Shown: one piece after another, positions 1-9,731 of the stretch
Numbering within the stretch: the stretch's first letter is position 1
How the letters are laid out: each line of letters opens with the position of its first letter
DNA from: Cylindrobasidium torrendii FP15055 ss-10
Lineage: Eukaryota > Basidiomycota > Agaricomycetes > Agaricales > Physalacriaceae
Direction of reading: 5' to 3'
Length of the DNA: 15,722 nt
NCBI GenBank assembly: GCA_000934385.1
Contig: KN880847.1
Location: 1 to 15,722 of the forward strand
The notes under the pieces: generated by a model
Told to the model about the DNA's origin: nothing
What the model saw: the letters and a program-made list of their open reading frames with translations, nothing else
Database searches by the model: none
Position numbers and translations under genes: made by a program

Positions 1-10
1 GGTATCTCAT

Positions 11-28
11 GTCCTATGCCCATAGGAC
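11..28. repeat. Perfect short inverted repeat
   Basis: GTCCTATG at 11-18 is followed after two bases (CC) by its exact reverse complement CATAGGAC at 21-28. This is an 8-bp arm palindrome at the left edge of the window. With a 2-base spacer it is more likely a dimeric protein site or a chance palindrome than a stable hairpin. Confidence 0.5.
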
Positions 29-380
29 CTCTCAATTGGCATGGAGGAATTCCACAGTACACCAATAAGTACTATGAGAGGCTCCGAAGACATAGGGTCG
101 CCGAAGAAATCGCCCGACGATAGAGGCAAGGGAGCGCCACTTCACTCGAGCATAGCTTCGTCAGGATGCCCGACCGATGGGTCAAATCTCATTTACAAGG
201 TCTTTGATGACCTGAGTGAAGTTGACTGACCCACTTCGCAGATTTCACGCATGTCCAGTGCTTCACCTTCACCTACAAGTCGACTATATGGCAATGCCCA
301 CCTTTCGAGGTCTACATTTCGACTGCCACCATTTCTTTGAATTAGGTGAACACTTCCAGCAAATTTAGAGTCCTCATTGC

Positions 381-816
381 TCAATCATTCAAAGTCAAAT
401 CTATGATATCAACGCCAGTTGCCTTTCCTCCACTTCCTGATCTTGGGGGAGCCACATCCAACGTCGACTGGTGTAGCCCAAGCCTTGCATCTTCCTTGTG
501 CTCACGAAGTATTCGAGCAGCATGATCACTGCTATGCTTTCGAGAAGTAGTCTTTGCCGGTTTCTTCCCAACCACCGTTGTGTGATATCGACCCCGAGGT
601 CTGGTCTTTCCCTTCGCTTGCTTAATATTTGCCTGATGGAAGCTGATAGGCAATCCCACTTACCTTTAGCGTACGGTGTTTGCCCTTACCACCCACTGTT
701 ACGTAGGCCAGTATCGACGTTTGAACCATGGTTTTGGCACACTGTTCACGTTGGGGCTCACACGAACATATTCGAACACCCATGCTGAACACCATGTATT
801 TAACATCTTCGAGCAT
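381..816 (-). CDS. Possible decayed or partial minus-strand gene ending in a SUMO-interaction-like motif
   Basis: Two minus-strand open frames can be joined through a GTAAGT donor whose intron begins at 663. An acceptor at 633 gives a 31-nt intron and one at 621 gives 43 nt; both are in phase, and both are shorter than the 47-59 nt seen elsewhere in the window. The upstream frame has a Cys-containing stretch (CSCEPQREQC). The downstream frame is rich in Lys, Arg and Ser and ends GVDIIDLTLND before a TGA at 381-383. The sequence VDIIDLT is a good match to a SUMO-interacting motif, which has a hydrophobic core with acidic residues. No promoter or convincing start was found, and the region further upstream on this strand has stops. 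It may be the tail of a decayed gene or a chance open frame. Family not recognised. Confidence 0.22.
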
Positions 817-1442
817 GCCTTTTCCTCGAGCGTCTCATCTGTTTCACCTATATTTCGGGTTTCGCCAGATCATTTTCAGTTGATCGCGTCGCGCATACCC
901 TATCATTCCTATTCGGTATCACTGTGCCGGAGGCTGATTAGTCAGCTGGTTCTTTTATTGCGTTACCCCCATTACCCATTTTTGTGGTATCAAATGGAAC
1001 CCTTTAAGAAGGTAACTTGTGCGCCCTGGCATAGACCAAATTGACTCAAATATTTTTCTGCAGTGCAAGTACAGTTTCCTATCGCGTTGATTTCTTCCTG
1101 CTACTATAGGTCATTTTGACGTTTGTCGTTCTTCCATGAGTATTCATATGTATCGCGCTCATGCCGTCTGCGCTGAGTGCCGTTTCATAGATACCATTTC
1201 CGGTGTTATCGTCCTCGGACTCAAAATAACGTGCCCGATAAAGCTAATGCATGCCTTTGATTGGAGGGTACATCTCATTCGATGTAACTTGTCCATGTCC
1301 CTTTTCCTCCCTTTTCCGTATCTACTACTTATTCCAAAAGACTTCTGAACTCATTATGATAGAATACACTAGATGGCCAAAGTCAGATGTTATCAGCAAC
1401 ATCCGGCTTCATTAATAATTAATCGAAGAGCCTTTAAGCGAA

Positions 1443-2619
1443 ATGGAAACAACAATCTCTGCTGGACGGCAGCATCAAGGTCTCGACTCACTCAACGACA
1501 TAAAAAAACATTGCATCAGTGAGTCCAGTGGTATAGAAAGACGGTCTATCATACGAAACCTTACCTCCCCACCCAGGATGAACGTGGAGATGGCTGCTCT
1601 GCTGTTCGTGCCCAACCCCGGCAATTTTGTCGCGCCCATTGTGACCGCCCTGCCGCTGGCCAATGCGATCGAAACCGTGGACAAGGCGTTCAAGAAATGG
1701 GCCATAGCCCGTCTCACATACGACATTGCCGGCGTACATGGAAGGGCGATGACAGCAGGGGAGGCCGCGGATATTCGAGGTCGTGGTGTCGATGTCGCAT
1801 CAGGGGAAACGCGTGCGACGCTGCTATCTTTGTACGACGATAGAGTGCTGCCGGTGCCCGAGCACTGCGATGAAGGAAATTGTGGTGGTGAGCGGAGGCA
1901 CGAATTCGCTCTGGATCCACCCAGGAATGCCCGCAATGTACACGGGTGCTCTATGCATTGCAAGGTGAATTCCTTTCTATATTCCTCGATGCTTTTCACT
2001 CATAATTGCTCAGTGTAGTGTTTGTGGCAAAGAGCTGATGGTGTACCGCCTGCTCCGTCTCAAAAAGGCTTTCGTACAGACCACGACATTGGCCAAGACA
2101 CTCGGTGACCTGCGTCGACAATTTCCCGCAGAACAGTATCCCGACTTCAGACTATGGCTGGTATGGGACGACAAAGTGAAGACAGCCTTTGCATCCGATG
2201 TGCGGCCTCGTGGACCCCTCGTACATGGTCACCGTGGACAATTACTTCGTGAGGAGTACACCGTGTTGGAGGTTTTCGTGGTCGGATGCGGAGGACGTTT
2301 GCAGCTGGCTCTCGCGAGATTTGCCTGGGATCATGTAGGGAGGCCGAAGCACGATCAATTGCCGATGAATGCTCGTCAGGCCGTGAAGCTCGTGGATTTG
2401 CCTCAAGAGGCCATCTTGGGTGCAATGGTGGAGTGGGAGGAACCGCTGGAGAGATGCTTCAGTGGGCATCGAAACGAATTGCCAGCTAGGTGGGTTGTAT
2501 GGGATTGGAACCGTACCATATTCCTCAAATTGGGGCAAGTAAATACGATTGTTATTCGTCGGAAAGGAGAAATAGTGGCAGGTCAGACATCGTTTGCCTC
2601 TGCATATGCTTCGAAGTAG
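1443..2619 (+). CDS. Two-exon gene of unknown function with a Cys/His cluster
   Basis: Exons are 1443-1964 and 2014-2619. The 49-nt GT-AG intron (1965-2013) is phase 0, and the product is 375 aa. The start at 1443 has G at -3 and G at +4, and an in-frame stop lies at 1416. A second in-frame ATG at 1578 would give 330 aa, and the strongest coding character begins there (GC-ending codons). The most telling feature spans the splice site: H141, C142, C147, H153, H167, C169, H172 and C173 in exon 1, and C175 and C178 in exon 2 (CSVCGKEL). Together they read like one zinc-binding knuckle, which supports the splice. The C-terminal 190 residues look globular and Trp-rich (RWVVWDWNRTIFLKLG). I do not recognise the family. 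The gene lies 213 bp before the next plus-strand gene, so it could be a host gene or a further gene of the transposon. Confidence 0.6.
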
Positions 2620-2776
2620 ACCTAACTGATTACCACCACCTTCATTAATATGCTCTAATCCGATACAATACTTTACAATCTAGTATCTACTAGGTGTTAT
2701 CACCTTTGGTCCACCATTACTGATTTGGAACTACTTCTTACAACGATGGAGTCACATGATATTGTTCGATGAGTAG

Positions 2777-2785
2777 TATATATAA
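2777..2785 (+). promoter_or_regulatory. TATA box for the small gene at 2833
   Basis: TATATATAA sits about 50 bp before the ATG at 2833. This is the same spacing seen for the TATA boxes of the transposase and the 10970 gene, and it is the main reason for choosing that start. Confidence 0.6.
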
Positions 2786-2832
2786 CGCAGATAACATTCA
2801 TCGTTAGAACAGATCCCCGTATCCCAAGTATA

Positions 2833-3587
2833 ATGGCCTGTGAGTGAAGTCATTTTTCATATATTATTGCCTGGTATCTAACGTCCATAGTTATTGAAAC
2901 CATCAACGAGTATGTTACCGGACAATCCTTCGCTGAATCCACAGAGAAGGGTACGTTGTTGTCTGCAGCATTGGAATGGACATTATCTTTAATGAGGTTA
3001 TAGACGAACACGATGATGAAAGGATGGACAATCCGGAGCCTACCTTTCACAATGGTTCTATCACTCAATCGATTTTGGATGTCAACGCTAATCTGTCGTA
3101 GACGCGGAGAAAAACGAACCCCGGGGTGCGATGAATCAAGATGAGCTATATGTTTTTGCCCCCGCTTTGATTCGTAAGTGGATATCCTCGATATCTGTAC
3201 CATCTGGCTTATCTCCGTCAGGTGGGGTTGCCACTCCCCCGGCCTTCCTCGACATAATCAGTAAGTCTTAATACTGCTAATACTTGAATAAAACTAAGAT
3301 ATCATCGACGAGATGGATTGTCTGCTGGCACTTTCTGGCTTATGACCTTGGGTTCCGGTAGATTCAAGGACAACATGGCCACCTATAATAACTCGTGGAT
3401 CGACAATGGATCATCTAGCCCTAGATGGCACATCAGGTACTGCTGCTACTCAAATATTCGGAAGAAGGCGACATCTGGAGATGGGGAGTTCATCGAAACG
3501 ATGTGGAGAAGCGTTCCACAATTGGCAATTGCTTCGAAAGTGCCGGGAGAAGATTTGGAATATGGCAAGATAAAGGCAAAGCTCTAG
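2833..3587 (+). CDS. Small unknown gene just upstream of the transposase, possible transposon cargo
   Basis: The proposed exons are 2833-2839, 2891-2950, 3004-3054, 3102-3173, 3222-3260 and 3313-3587. All introns are GT-AG and 47-53 nt long, the phases agree at every junction, and the coding length is 504 nt (167 aa). A TATA box at 2777 and the compact spacing (stop 100 bp before the transposase ATG) support it. The product begins MAFIETINEYVTGQ, has an acidic segment (DEHDDERMDNPEP), a hydrophobic stretch (LYVFAPALIRGVATPPAFL), and a C-terminal part with basic and aromatic residues (YCCYSNIRKK, then ETMWRSVP). Weak points are the non-consensus GTTCTA donor at 3055, the 7-nt first exon, and an alternative acceptor at 3298. 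Published KDZ/TET elements often encode a divergent HMG-domain protein. The C-terminal third is vaguely compatible with that, but I cannot claim it. Confidence 0.45.
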
Positions 3588-3626
3588 TATTCTCGAAAGG
3601 TTCCTATGCTTCCTTGTTGTTGCCTT

Positions 3627-3632
3627 TATATA
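3627..3632 (+). promoter_or_regulatory. TATA box for the KDZ transposase
   Basis: TATATA, within a pyrimidine-rich region (CCTTTATATACATC), lies 55 bp before the transposase ATG at 3688. It falls in the 100-bp gap after the stop of the upstream small gene, so each gene seems to have its own core promoter. Confidence 0.6.
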
Positions 3633-3687
3633 CATCATTCCTCGATACAAGCTTGTTCAGCAACCCTCACACTCACGCTGTGGTGAC

Positions 3688-6600
3688 ATGTCGGATAGCG
3701 ATCAATCCCCAACTGTGTACGCCTCCCCGAGGTCGAAAGGGTCAGGAAAAAAGCCCAAACGTACTGGTGGTCTGCTCCTGCCATCCGTGAGAGACCAGAA
3801 ACACCAGACTGTCGGCAATCGTGGTAGCCTTTTCAACTTCAAGACGAATACTCCAGCCACGCCGTCTCGATCTAGGCCAGCAACCCCATCGAAGAGTCGA
3901 CCAGGCAGTCCACTCAAGAAGTCGTGGTCTTCGTTGAAAAAGGTACCAAGCACGCCGTCCAAACGAAATATGGCTTCGTACATCGGGAGTGATGCAGATG
4001 ATGAGGATGAAGACGATAATGAACCAGATGAACCAGTGACTCAACCCCGCACCCCGACACTTGGCCAGCACGGCGGTATCAGGCGTCGTCCTTTGTCGGC
4101 CGGGACACCACTCAGAACCCATCGTTACTTCACGACGCCTGCCAAAGGATGGGTAGAGGACGACACGAGCACGGAGGATGACTTGGACAGTGATTCGTAC
4201 AACGTTGTGGAGGCAGATGCCATGGAACCTGAGGTACCTTGGACACCCATCGACGAGAATGGGGTGATAGTGGACGGGGCGGAGAGTGACAGGATAGAGG
4301 AGCAAGCTACTATACCGCCACCACGGAAAGCCGCTTTCCAGGTATGATAGACTGACCCATGCTTTCCCGCGTGCTATGACTGATGTACAGTTCTAGGGCG
4401 TCAGTGCGAAATTGGATATCCACATGCAGATCAAGGATGAAATCCAAGAGTCAATCTTGCAACGCCAGTACGACTGCAGGGTCGATGAGGCATGCTCGTG
4501 TGGGAGGGGACCGGCCGCGGGCTCAGATGCAGACTGGGACGAAAGCAAGCGTGAGGAATACGCAAGATTTAAACGCTATGTGGAAGACTTCACTTCCGCG
4601 AAGGGAAATACGAAAGACCAATCGAAGCCAAGAAACAGGATATATCGCTGTGCGAGTGGCTGTACACACGGCGTGTTGTGCGAGACGTGCATATGCAGAA
4701 GTCATGGTCACGCACCTCTTCACCGTATCGAGAGGTGGAATGGAAGCTTCTTCGCCCAGTCTAGTCTGAGAGAGCTCGGCCTGGTATGGTCACTGCGCCA
4801 TCCTGGTGCCCTTTGTCCCTCAGCGCCCACTGGCAGGACGAGGCGCCTCACGGTCGCGGATGTCGATGGTTACAAGACGGTCCAAGTCCAGTACTGCTAT
4901 TGCAATGGTCGTCACTTCAACCCCGACGATAAAAATCCTGGCTATGCAAAGCAGCTCTTGGACGCTGGCCTGTGGCCCGTAACTCTCAAAAGCCCTCAAA
5001 CAGTCATAACCTTCGGGGTAATAGAAAATTTTATCCACCATAACGATGCAGACAAGAAATCGTCTTATAGCTTTTGCTCTGCACTTAGTGCCATGACAGA
5101 CGCTATAGATCCTACGGTGCTTCCGGTGAGTTGACTGGGACGAAACATTTCGCGGCACTTAAATGTACTAATGTATTTGGGCAGAATATCTACCGACCAC
5201 TACAACGAGCAGTTCGAATTTGGCGGGTGTTAGCAGCCGAACGTCGCAGTGGCCAGCATTTTAACATCGACCAGAGGATCACGACGCGCCGACCTGGTAG
5301 TACATCTACTTTCTGCCCAGCGTGTGTTGAGGTGGGATTTAATGTGAGCCATGAAGAAGTGTGGAACGCACCTGAAGAAGAACAGTCAGTCATTTACCTG
5401 CCTACGAATCGGTTGATACGATCCACTGATTACTTTCAACAGACACAAGTATACGAACTTCCACTCGACTGATGGATGCTTCAATTGCGGCCGTTTTATC
5501 CTACCACGCGAGGACGAGAACGATGAGGCCCTGATGAAGGGAACTGCGTATATGCAATGCGAGGAGCAGCAGAGGACTTTCATAGAGTTGGCCAAAAAAC
5601 ATGACCCTCCACAAGTGAGTCGAATGCTAAGTATCTTGGACGCTGTATCTCAATGATTTGAGCCACAAACATGTTCCAAGCTACGAGCCCTGCAGCTCCA
5701 AAGCGTTGGAAAATTCAAGGGCATGGCCGTCACCGGTGTCGTTGGCACAATTTGTACACGCCACGGTTTCATGCAGGATAATGGATTGGTCAATATGCTT
5801 GCTGGTGAAGCGTAAGTGGACACGGGATAATGGCTCATATTTCCTCGTTGACATATGGGTAGGTTCATGTGGGCAGATCTCAGCCGAGGCGGATCTCTCA
5901 TGCACAGTAGTAAATCGCGATTCGAGTATGGGTTCTATGATGTATGGTGTCAGTATGCGGTAAACGTCAAGAAACGAATCACCAAACTCAAGTTTCCCTA
6001 TGCTGACAAGGAGTTTTTCGAGCTGATGACGGAGCGCATGACTGGAGGCATTCCTTCCATGCATATTCGGGGCCATATTGCAAAATGCAGAGCGGTTTAT
6101 ACGGTACCGCATCTCAAGTACACCGGTGAGACTCCTACAGAGATGGTGGAGACGCCGTGGGCCGAGACGAAGAAGATTGGAGGGAGTGTAAAGCACGAGA
6201 ACCATGGGCAACGCAATGATGACTTGGATGCTCTTTTTGCAAATTGGAACCACGAGAAGCTCATAGGAATGCGTACGTCCCAATGGCACTCTCAACGGGG
6301 AGTATAAACTGACCTCACGCCCGTCTCCAGCTGAGGCTCATGCGAAGCGATATGAAGAAGCCATAGTAATCGATGCTTCACGACACGCTGTGCTAGAAGA
6401 GACGAGGAAAGCAAATATCAGTGCAGTCGGCGAGAGCGTTATGAGAGAATGGGAACGCGAATACGCATCGCCAATGCCATCGTATGGACAAAAGAATATT
6501 GTGGATAGATTTGAGTGTCGATTCTCTCACATGGGTCAGTACTTTTGTCCCATATCTTAACCAGCCACCACTCATATCACGACTGCAGGGGTCAAGACAG

Positions 6601-7886
6601 AAGCACAGTTTATGGAAGATGCTCTTCTACGAAAAAAGGATGCAGCTGTCGCTCATAATCCCAAGCTGGGGTCTTTATCGGATATGACGGATCTGGTGCA
6701 GGAGGGCTGTCGTCTAGACGTTGAGTGGTGGGTGATTTTTAATCATTGTTGAATTGAGGCTGATAACGCACAAGCGTGCGTTTGATACTATTGCGGGGTA
6801 CAGAGGACAATCACTACACGACCGAGGCACGCATTGTCGCTATTCGAAGCTCTCGAAAACACCTTTACTCGATGATCCTGGATTGGCTGGATGCTCTGGA
6901 ACAACTTCATCCAGCCCTGCGACTGGAAGTGCGATCCGTTGATTACGACCACCCCGAGAAGACTGTACTTCCTCTGCCGAGTCGACTTTCTGCAGCGAAA
7001 CGGTCGAAGTACAAACTGGAGGAATTGGTCCAGGTTGATATCGAGTATCGCCTAGTTCAGATGAACGCATTCCTGACTGACTGTCGAGCTATCATATTCG
7101 ACCAGGAGGCAGGATATAAAGCCAAGGATGCAGTCACAGGGCAGCGTGCGAACACACGCATGGGCAAAATCGTCAATTCATTCAACATCGGGAAAGAGTG
7201 CGCTCGAGGGCAATACAATCATGCTAGGACGATGCTGTTGAACATTGTGGAGAATAAGAGGGATTACAGGCACTTTAAAGTGCTGAAGGCTGAGGATATG
7301 TTTTGTCGTCTTCTGCAACGGGAGCAGAAAACCGGCGTTGGAGAAGAGGGCAAGCGGACACACTGGTTGTGGCGTACTCAAAAACCCGGTCATCTGGATG
7401 GTGATGAGGAGAGAGAATGGCAGAAGGAATGTGAGTGAGCAATCACTTCGCATGAAAGCACTCTGACGCAACTGTTCTATAGTGCGCCGCGCGAACTGGA
7501 TGAATGACCAGGCAGCCGTGGATCGAGGTCGCGAAGAGGTTGAGATATTGGAGGCGGAGCACGAACGACAGTTAGCGTCATTCACGGAATATGTGAACGT
7601 TTGGGGGCAGATTTCAACTGTTATGGAGGATGCAGGCAAGCCAGGTTCACAAGCGTACGCCATGAAGCGAAGACAGCTATATTCTTTCCTTCTGTCCGAA
7701 ACAGTGCGCCGCTGGGATGTCGCGAAGAAAAAAGCTCTTGCGGGGGTTAGCATGGCCACGAAGGAGAACGATCTGGCAGGTCTAGCGGCTAACTATGGCA
7801 AGCATCTGGATGCGGATTATGACCGTAGACGAGAGGTCGCAGATATTGATCAAGCCTTACAAGATCTGGGCGATGAGGATATATAA
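3688..7886 (+). CDS. KDZ-superfamily transposase (CxC2-type), apparently intact
   Basis: There are ten exons: 3688-4341, 4397-5125, 5185-5384, 5443-5614, 5663-5811, 5863-6272, 6331-6534, 6589-6727, 6775-7430 and 7483-7886. Introns are 47-59 nt, phases agree throughout, and the product is 1238 aa with no internal stop. The N-terminus has S/T-P-basic repeats (residues 55-93) and an acidic run (about 101-112). The CxC2-like zinc region follows: C303, C307, C313, C316, H321 and H327, then the family signature LHRIERWNGSFF and, near residue 375, a YCYC motif. CPAC at 505-508 is the next zinc motif. The RNase H-fold core has D538 (STDGCF), a segment AVTGVVGTICTRHGF, D661 (FYDVWCQY), H702/H706/C710 (MHIRGHIAKC), and E728/E731 before W734 (ETPWAE), the best candidates for the catalytic acid. 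The C-terminal 350 residues are helical and charged. The protein should cut and join the ends of its own element in the nucleus. Confidence 0.93.
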
Positions 7887-7910
7887 TGGTCGTGGCCCTG
7901 GTATTTAGTC

Positions 7911-7916
7911 AATAAA
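7911..7916 (+). terminator. Likely poly(A) signal of the transposase gene
   Basis: AATAAA lies 25 nt after the transposase stop codon. This is the expected place for a 3'-end processing signal and suggests separate transcripts for the transposase and the dioxygenase despite the 146-bp gap. Confidence 0.5.
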
Positions 7917-7917
7917 T

Positions 7918-7983
7918 GTATGCCTCGTTCACTGGAATATTAACGCTACATCCCGAAGCCCTAACAACTATGGAGAGGCATAC
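7918..7983. repeat. 9-bp inverted repeat between the transposase and dioxygenase genes
   Basis: GTATGCCTC at 7918-7926 is matched by its exact reverse complement GAGGCATAC at 7975-7983, with 48 bp between them. The pair almost fills the intergenic space, starting just after the AATAAA and ending 50 bp before the dioxygenase ATG. It may be a regulatory or transposase-binding pair, or a chance match. Confidence 0.45.
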
Positions 7984-8032
7984 GCTGGCAGCATGTCTTT
8001 ACATAATTCGACCATTGTATCAGAGAACAGTC

Positions 8033-9731
8033 ATGTCTGCCATGGGTGCCGGTGAGCAGAAATGAATATGGGATATTTGAATTGAAGTAAAGCTAACACG
8101 AATTTGAAGGAAAGAACAAGGAAACCGGCCAAGCAAAGCTGGGTGCTCCCGTGGTGTGTTCTATAGACATTGTTGCCCTTCTACGGCAAAAATTACGTGA
8201 AATCGAGAATGGAGGTTACGAATCAGAGGATGGAATCGACCTCGAGGGCGATGTATTCGAGGATGGCAATGATTCTTCGGACCTCACACCAGCGTCAGAA
8301 GTCGAAGCCGAGGTAGGCTGGTATCTCAATACTGTAGTTAGCAATTTCTTGACCAACAACATATTATCCAGGTTGAACGTGTATGCAGGCGCCGAAACAT
8401 ATCGTTTGCACCGCTACAAAATCAGACGTCCGGGTCACCAAGCACGCCGAAGAGTACACCTCAAGAGCCTCCGTCCGACGGTGTAGCTATCAAGGATGGC
8501 CTGAACCATAATCAGCGCAATAAAAAGGCCCGCCGACGTAAAGCGCGCGCTGGCGTACAGAAGGCGTCGGGTACCGAGGAGAAAGCGATCGCATTGAAGA
8601 GGCTTATCGAAAGCTACGAGTCGGCAATAGTTCTCGACGACTTCGATATAGCCGACAGTTCTGTGAACTCAACGGGATTTGCTGGCAAGACAAAGAAGAT
8701 TGGAAAATGTCCTCGCACACTACAGGCTGCCCATGAGGCCGGATTCTCTTACTGCGAGGCAAGTCCGGGACAAACACGACCCATTGTGGATCGACACTAT
8801 CGAAAATTCGCACTTGTGCATAGTATGCCACGACTTGAGGATGACTGGAAGGAGAGTGTTATGCAACCCATGGTCGATGACATAGAGGAAGGAATGTCCT
8901 GTCTGAAGTTCAGTGGGAAGAATCGATACCACAAACGCGGTCCCTGGGGAGTTGCACTCTCTGGACAGGGATTTGGTGGGGGACGACAGGCACGTATATT
9001 CATAGTGGATATTGAGCATCCGAGTAATTGTTGAAATATAGCGTGCCGGCAATATAGCGCAACCTAAGAAAACCAGATCCTTTGTTCGGAGACTCTTTCG
9101 TCGCCCGGCTTGGAATCGGTGGTCCCGCTTCGTGAATAGTATGTGAATTAGTGAATAAATAGTCAAATGCTTGCTAACAAAAACTCGATCAGGTATCTTC
9201 AAGACACACTTTCCGGAGATGTATAAGGAGTACAAGGAGATGATGGATGATCTTGCTGGCAGCGACGAGAGCCTAGTGCCAAACTTCGATGGCTCTGTTT
9301 TTGCCGCTGTAGCCATTAACTTCACGGACAATGCGGCCTCAGAACCTCATACCGACGAGGCCAATCGACCCGATGGCCTGTGTACTATCACAGGTCTGGG
9401 TCCGTATGATCACACTAAAGGCGGCCACATCGTGCTTCTGGAGGCAAAACTTGTCATCGAATTCCCCTCCGGCAGCACCGTGTTCATCCCTTCCGCCATC
9501 TCTACACATTACAATATGCCCGTCCAGAAAGGTGATAAACGTTATTCGGTAACGCAATTCACTGGGGGAGGCTTATTCCGTTGGGTGAAGAATGGCTTCA
9601 TGTCAGACAAGTCATGGTACGCACAGGCAAGCCCTTCGGATAGGCTCAAAAGGCAAGAAGAAAATGGAACCCGTTGGTACAACGGACTTCGTTTATTCCC
9701 AATTATTCCCAATACGTCTGCAAAAGTATGA
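8033..9731 (+). CDS. TET/JBP-family 2-oxoglutarate/Fe(II) dioxygenase carried with the KDZ transposase
   Basis: Exons are 8033-8051, 8110-8312, 8372-8989, 9042-9138 and 9193-9731 (491 aa). Introns are 52-59 nt and all GT-AG except the third (8990-9041), best read as GC-AG, which keeps the glycine-rich GQGFGGG stretch joined to a RAGN motif like the family's PGNL. The first exon codes only MSAMGA plus one base, so the start is the least certain part. Order: an acidic Ser-rich N-terminus (about 37-70), a basic patch NQRNKKARRRKARA that could act as a nuclear signal, then the double-stranded beta-helix core from about 190 to 445. Ligands seen are H365 and D367 (PHTDEAN), H418 (SAISTHYN) and R429 (KRYSVTQ) for 2-oxoglutarate. 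Also present are TRPIVD, KGGHIVLLEAKLVIEFPSGS and GGGLFRWV, typical of the basidiomycete branch. Members oxidise 5-methylcytosine or thymine. Activity is inferred. Confidence 0.92.

Larger units (their letters stand above)
1..1442. other. Left flank without a confident gene
   Basis: I see no gene here that I would defend. A plus-strand frame is open from the window edge to a stop at 121-123 (about 40 codons, with a plausible stretch reading NWHGGIPQYTNKYYERL). It could be the 3' end of a gene cut by the edge, but a frame this short is often open by chance. On the minus strand a weak candidate at 381-816 is listed separately. The part from about 1050 to 1442 is AT-richer, has pyrimidine-rich runs near 1300-1340, and probably holds the promoter of the gene starting at 1443. 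I saw no clear TATA box there. Confidence 0.4.

Noticed and set aside
1475..1999. Minus-strand open frame of 174 codons
   Set aside because: It is antisense to exon 1 of the 1443 gene, whose plus-strand frame has better codon use and a phase-consistent splice completing a Cys cluster.
2850..3203. Minus-strand open frame of 117 codons
   Set aside because: It overlaps the plus-strand splice chain that has a TATA box, regular intron sizes and consistent phases. It has no promoter or motif of its own, though the choice is not certain.
3742..4305. Minus-strand open frame of 187 codons
   Set aside because: It is antisense to the transposase N-terminal exon. The low-complexity Ser/Pro/Asp coding sequence opens the opposite strand.
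5681..6295. Minus-strand open frame of 204 codons
   Set aside because: It is antisense to the transposase catalytic exons, whose KDZ motifs are clear on the plus strand.
8720..9331. Minus-strand open frame of 203 codons
   Set aside because: It is antisense to the TET/JBP core exons and has no recognisable motif.
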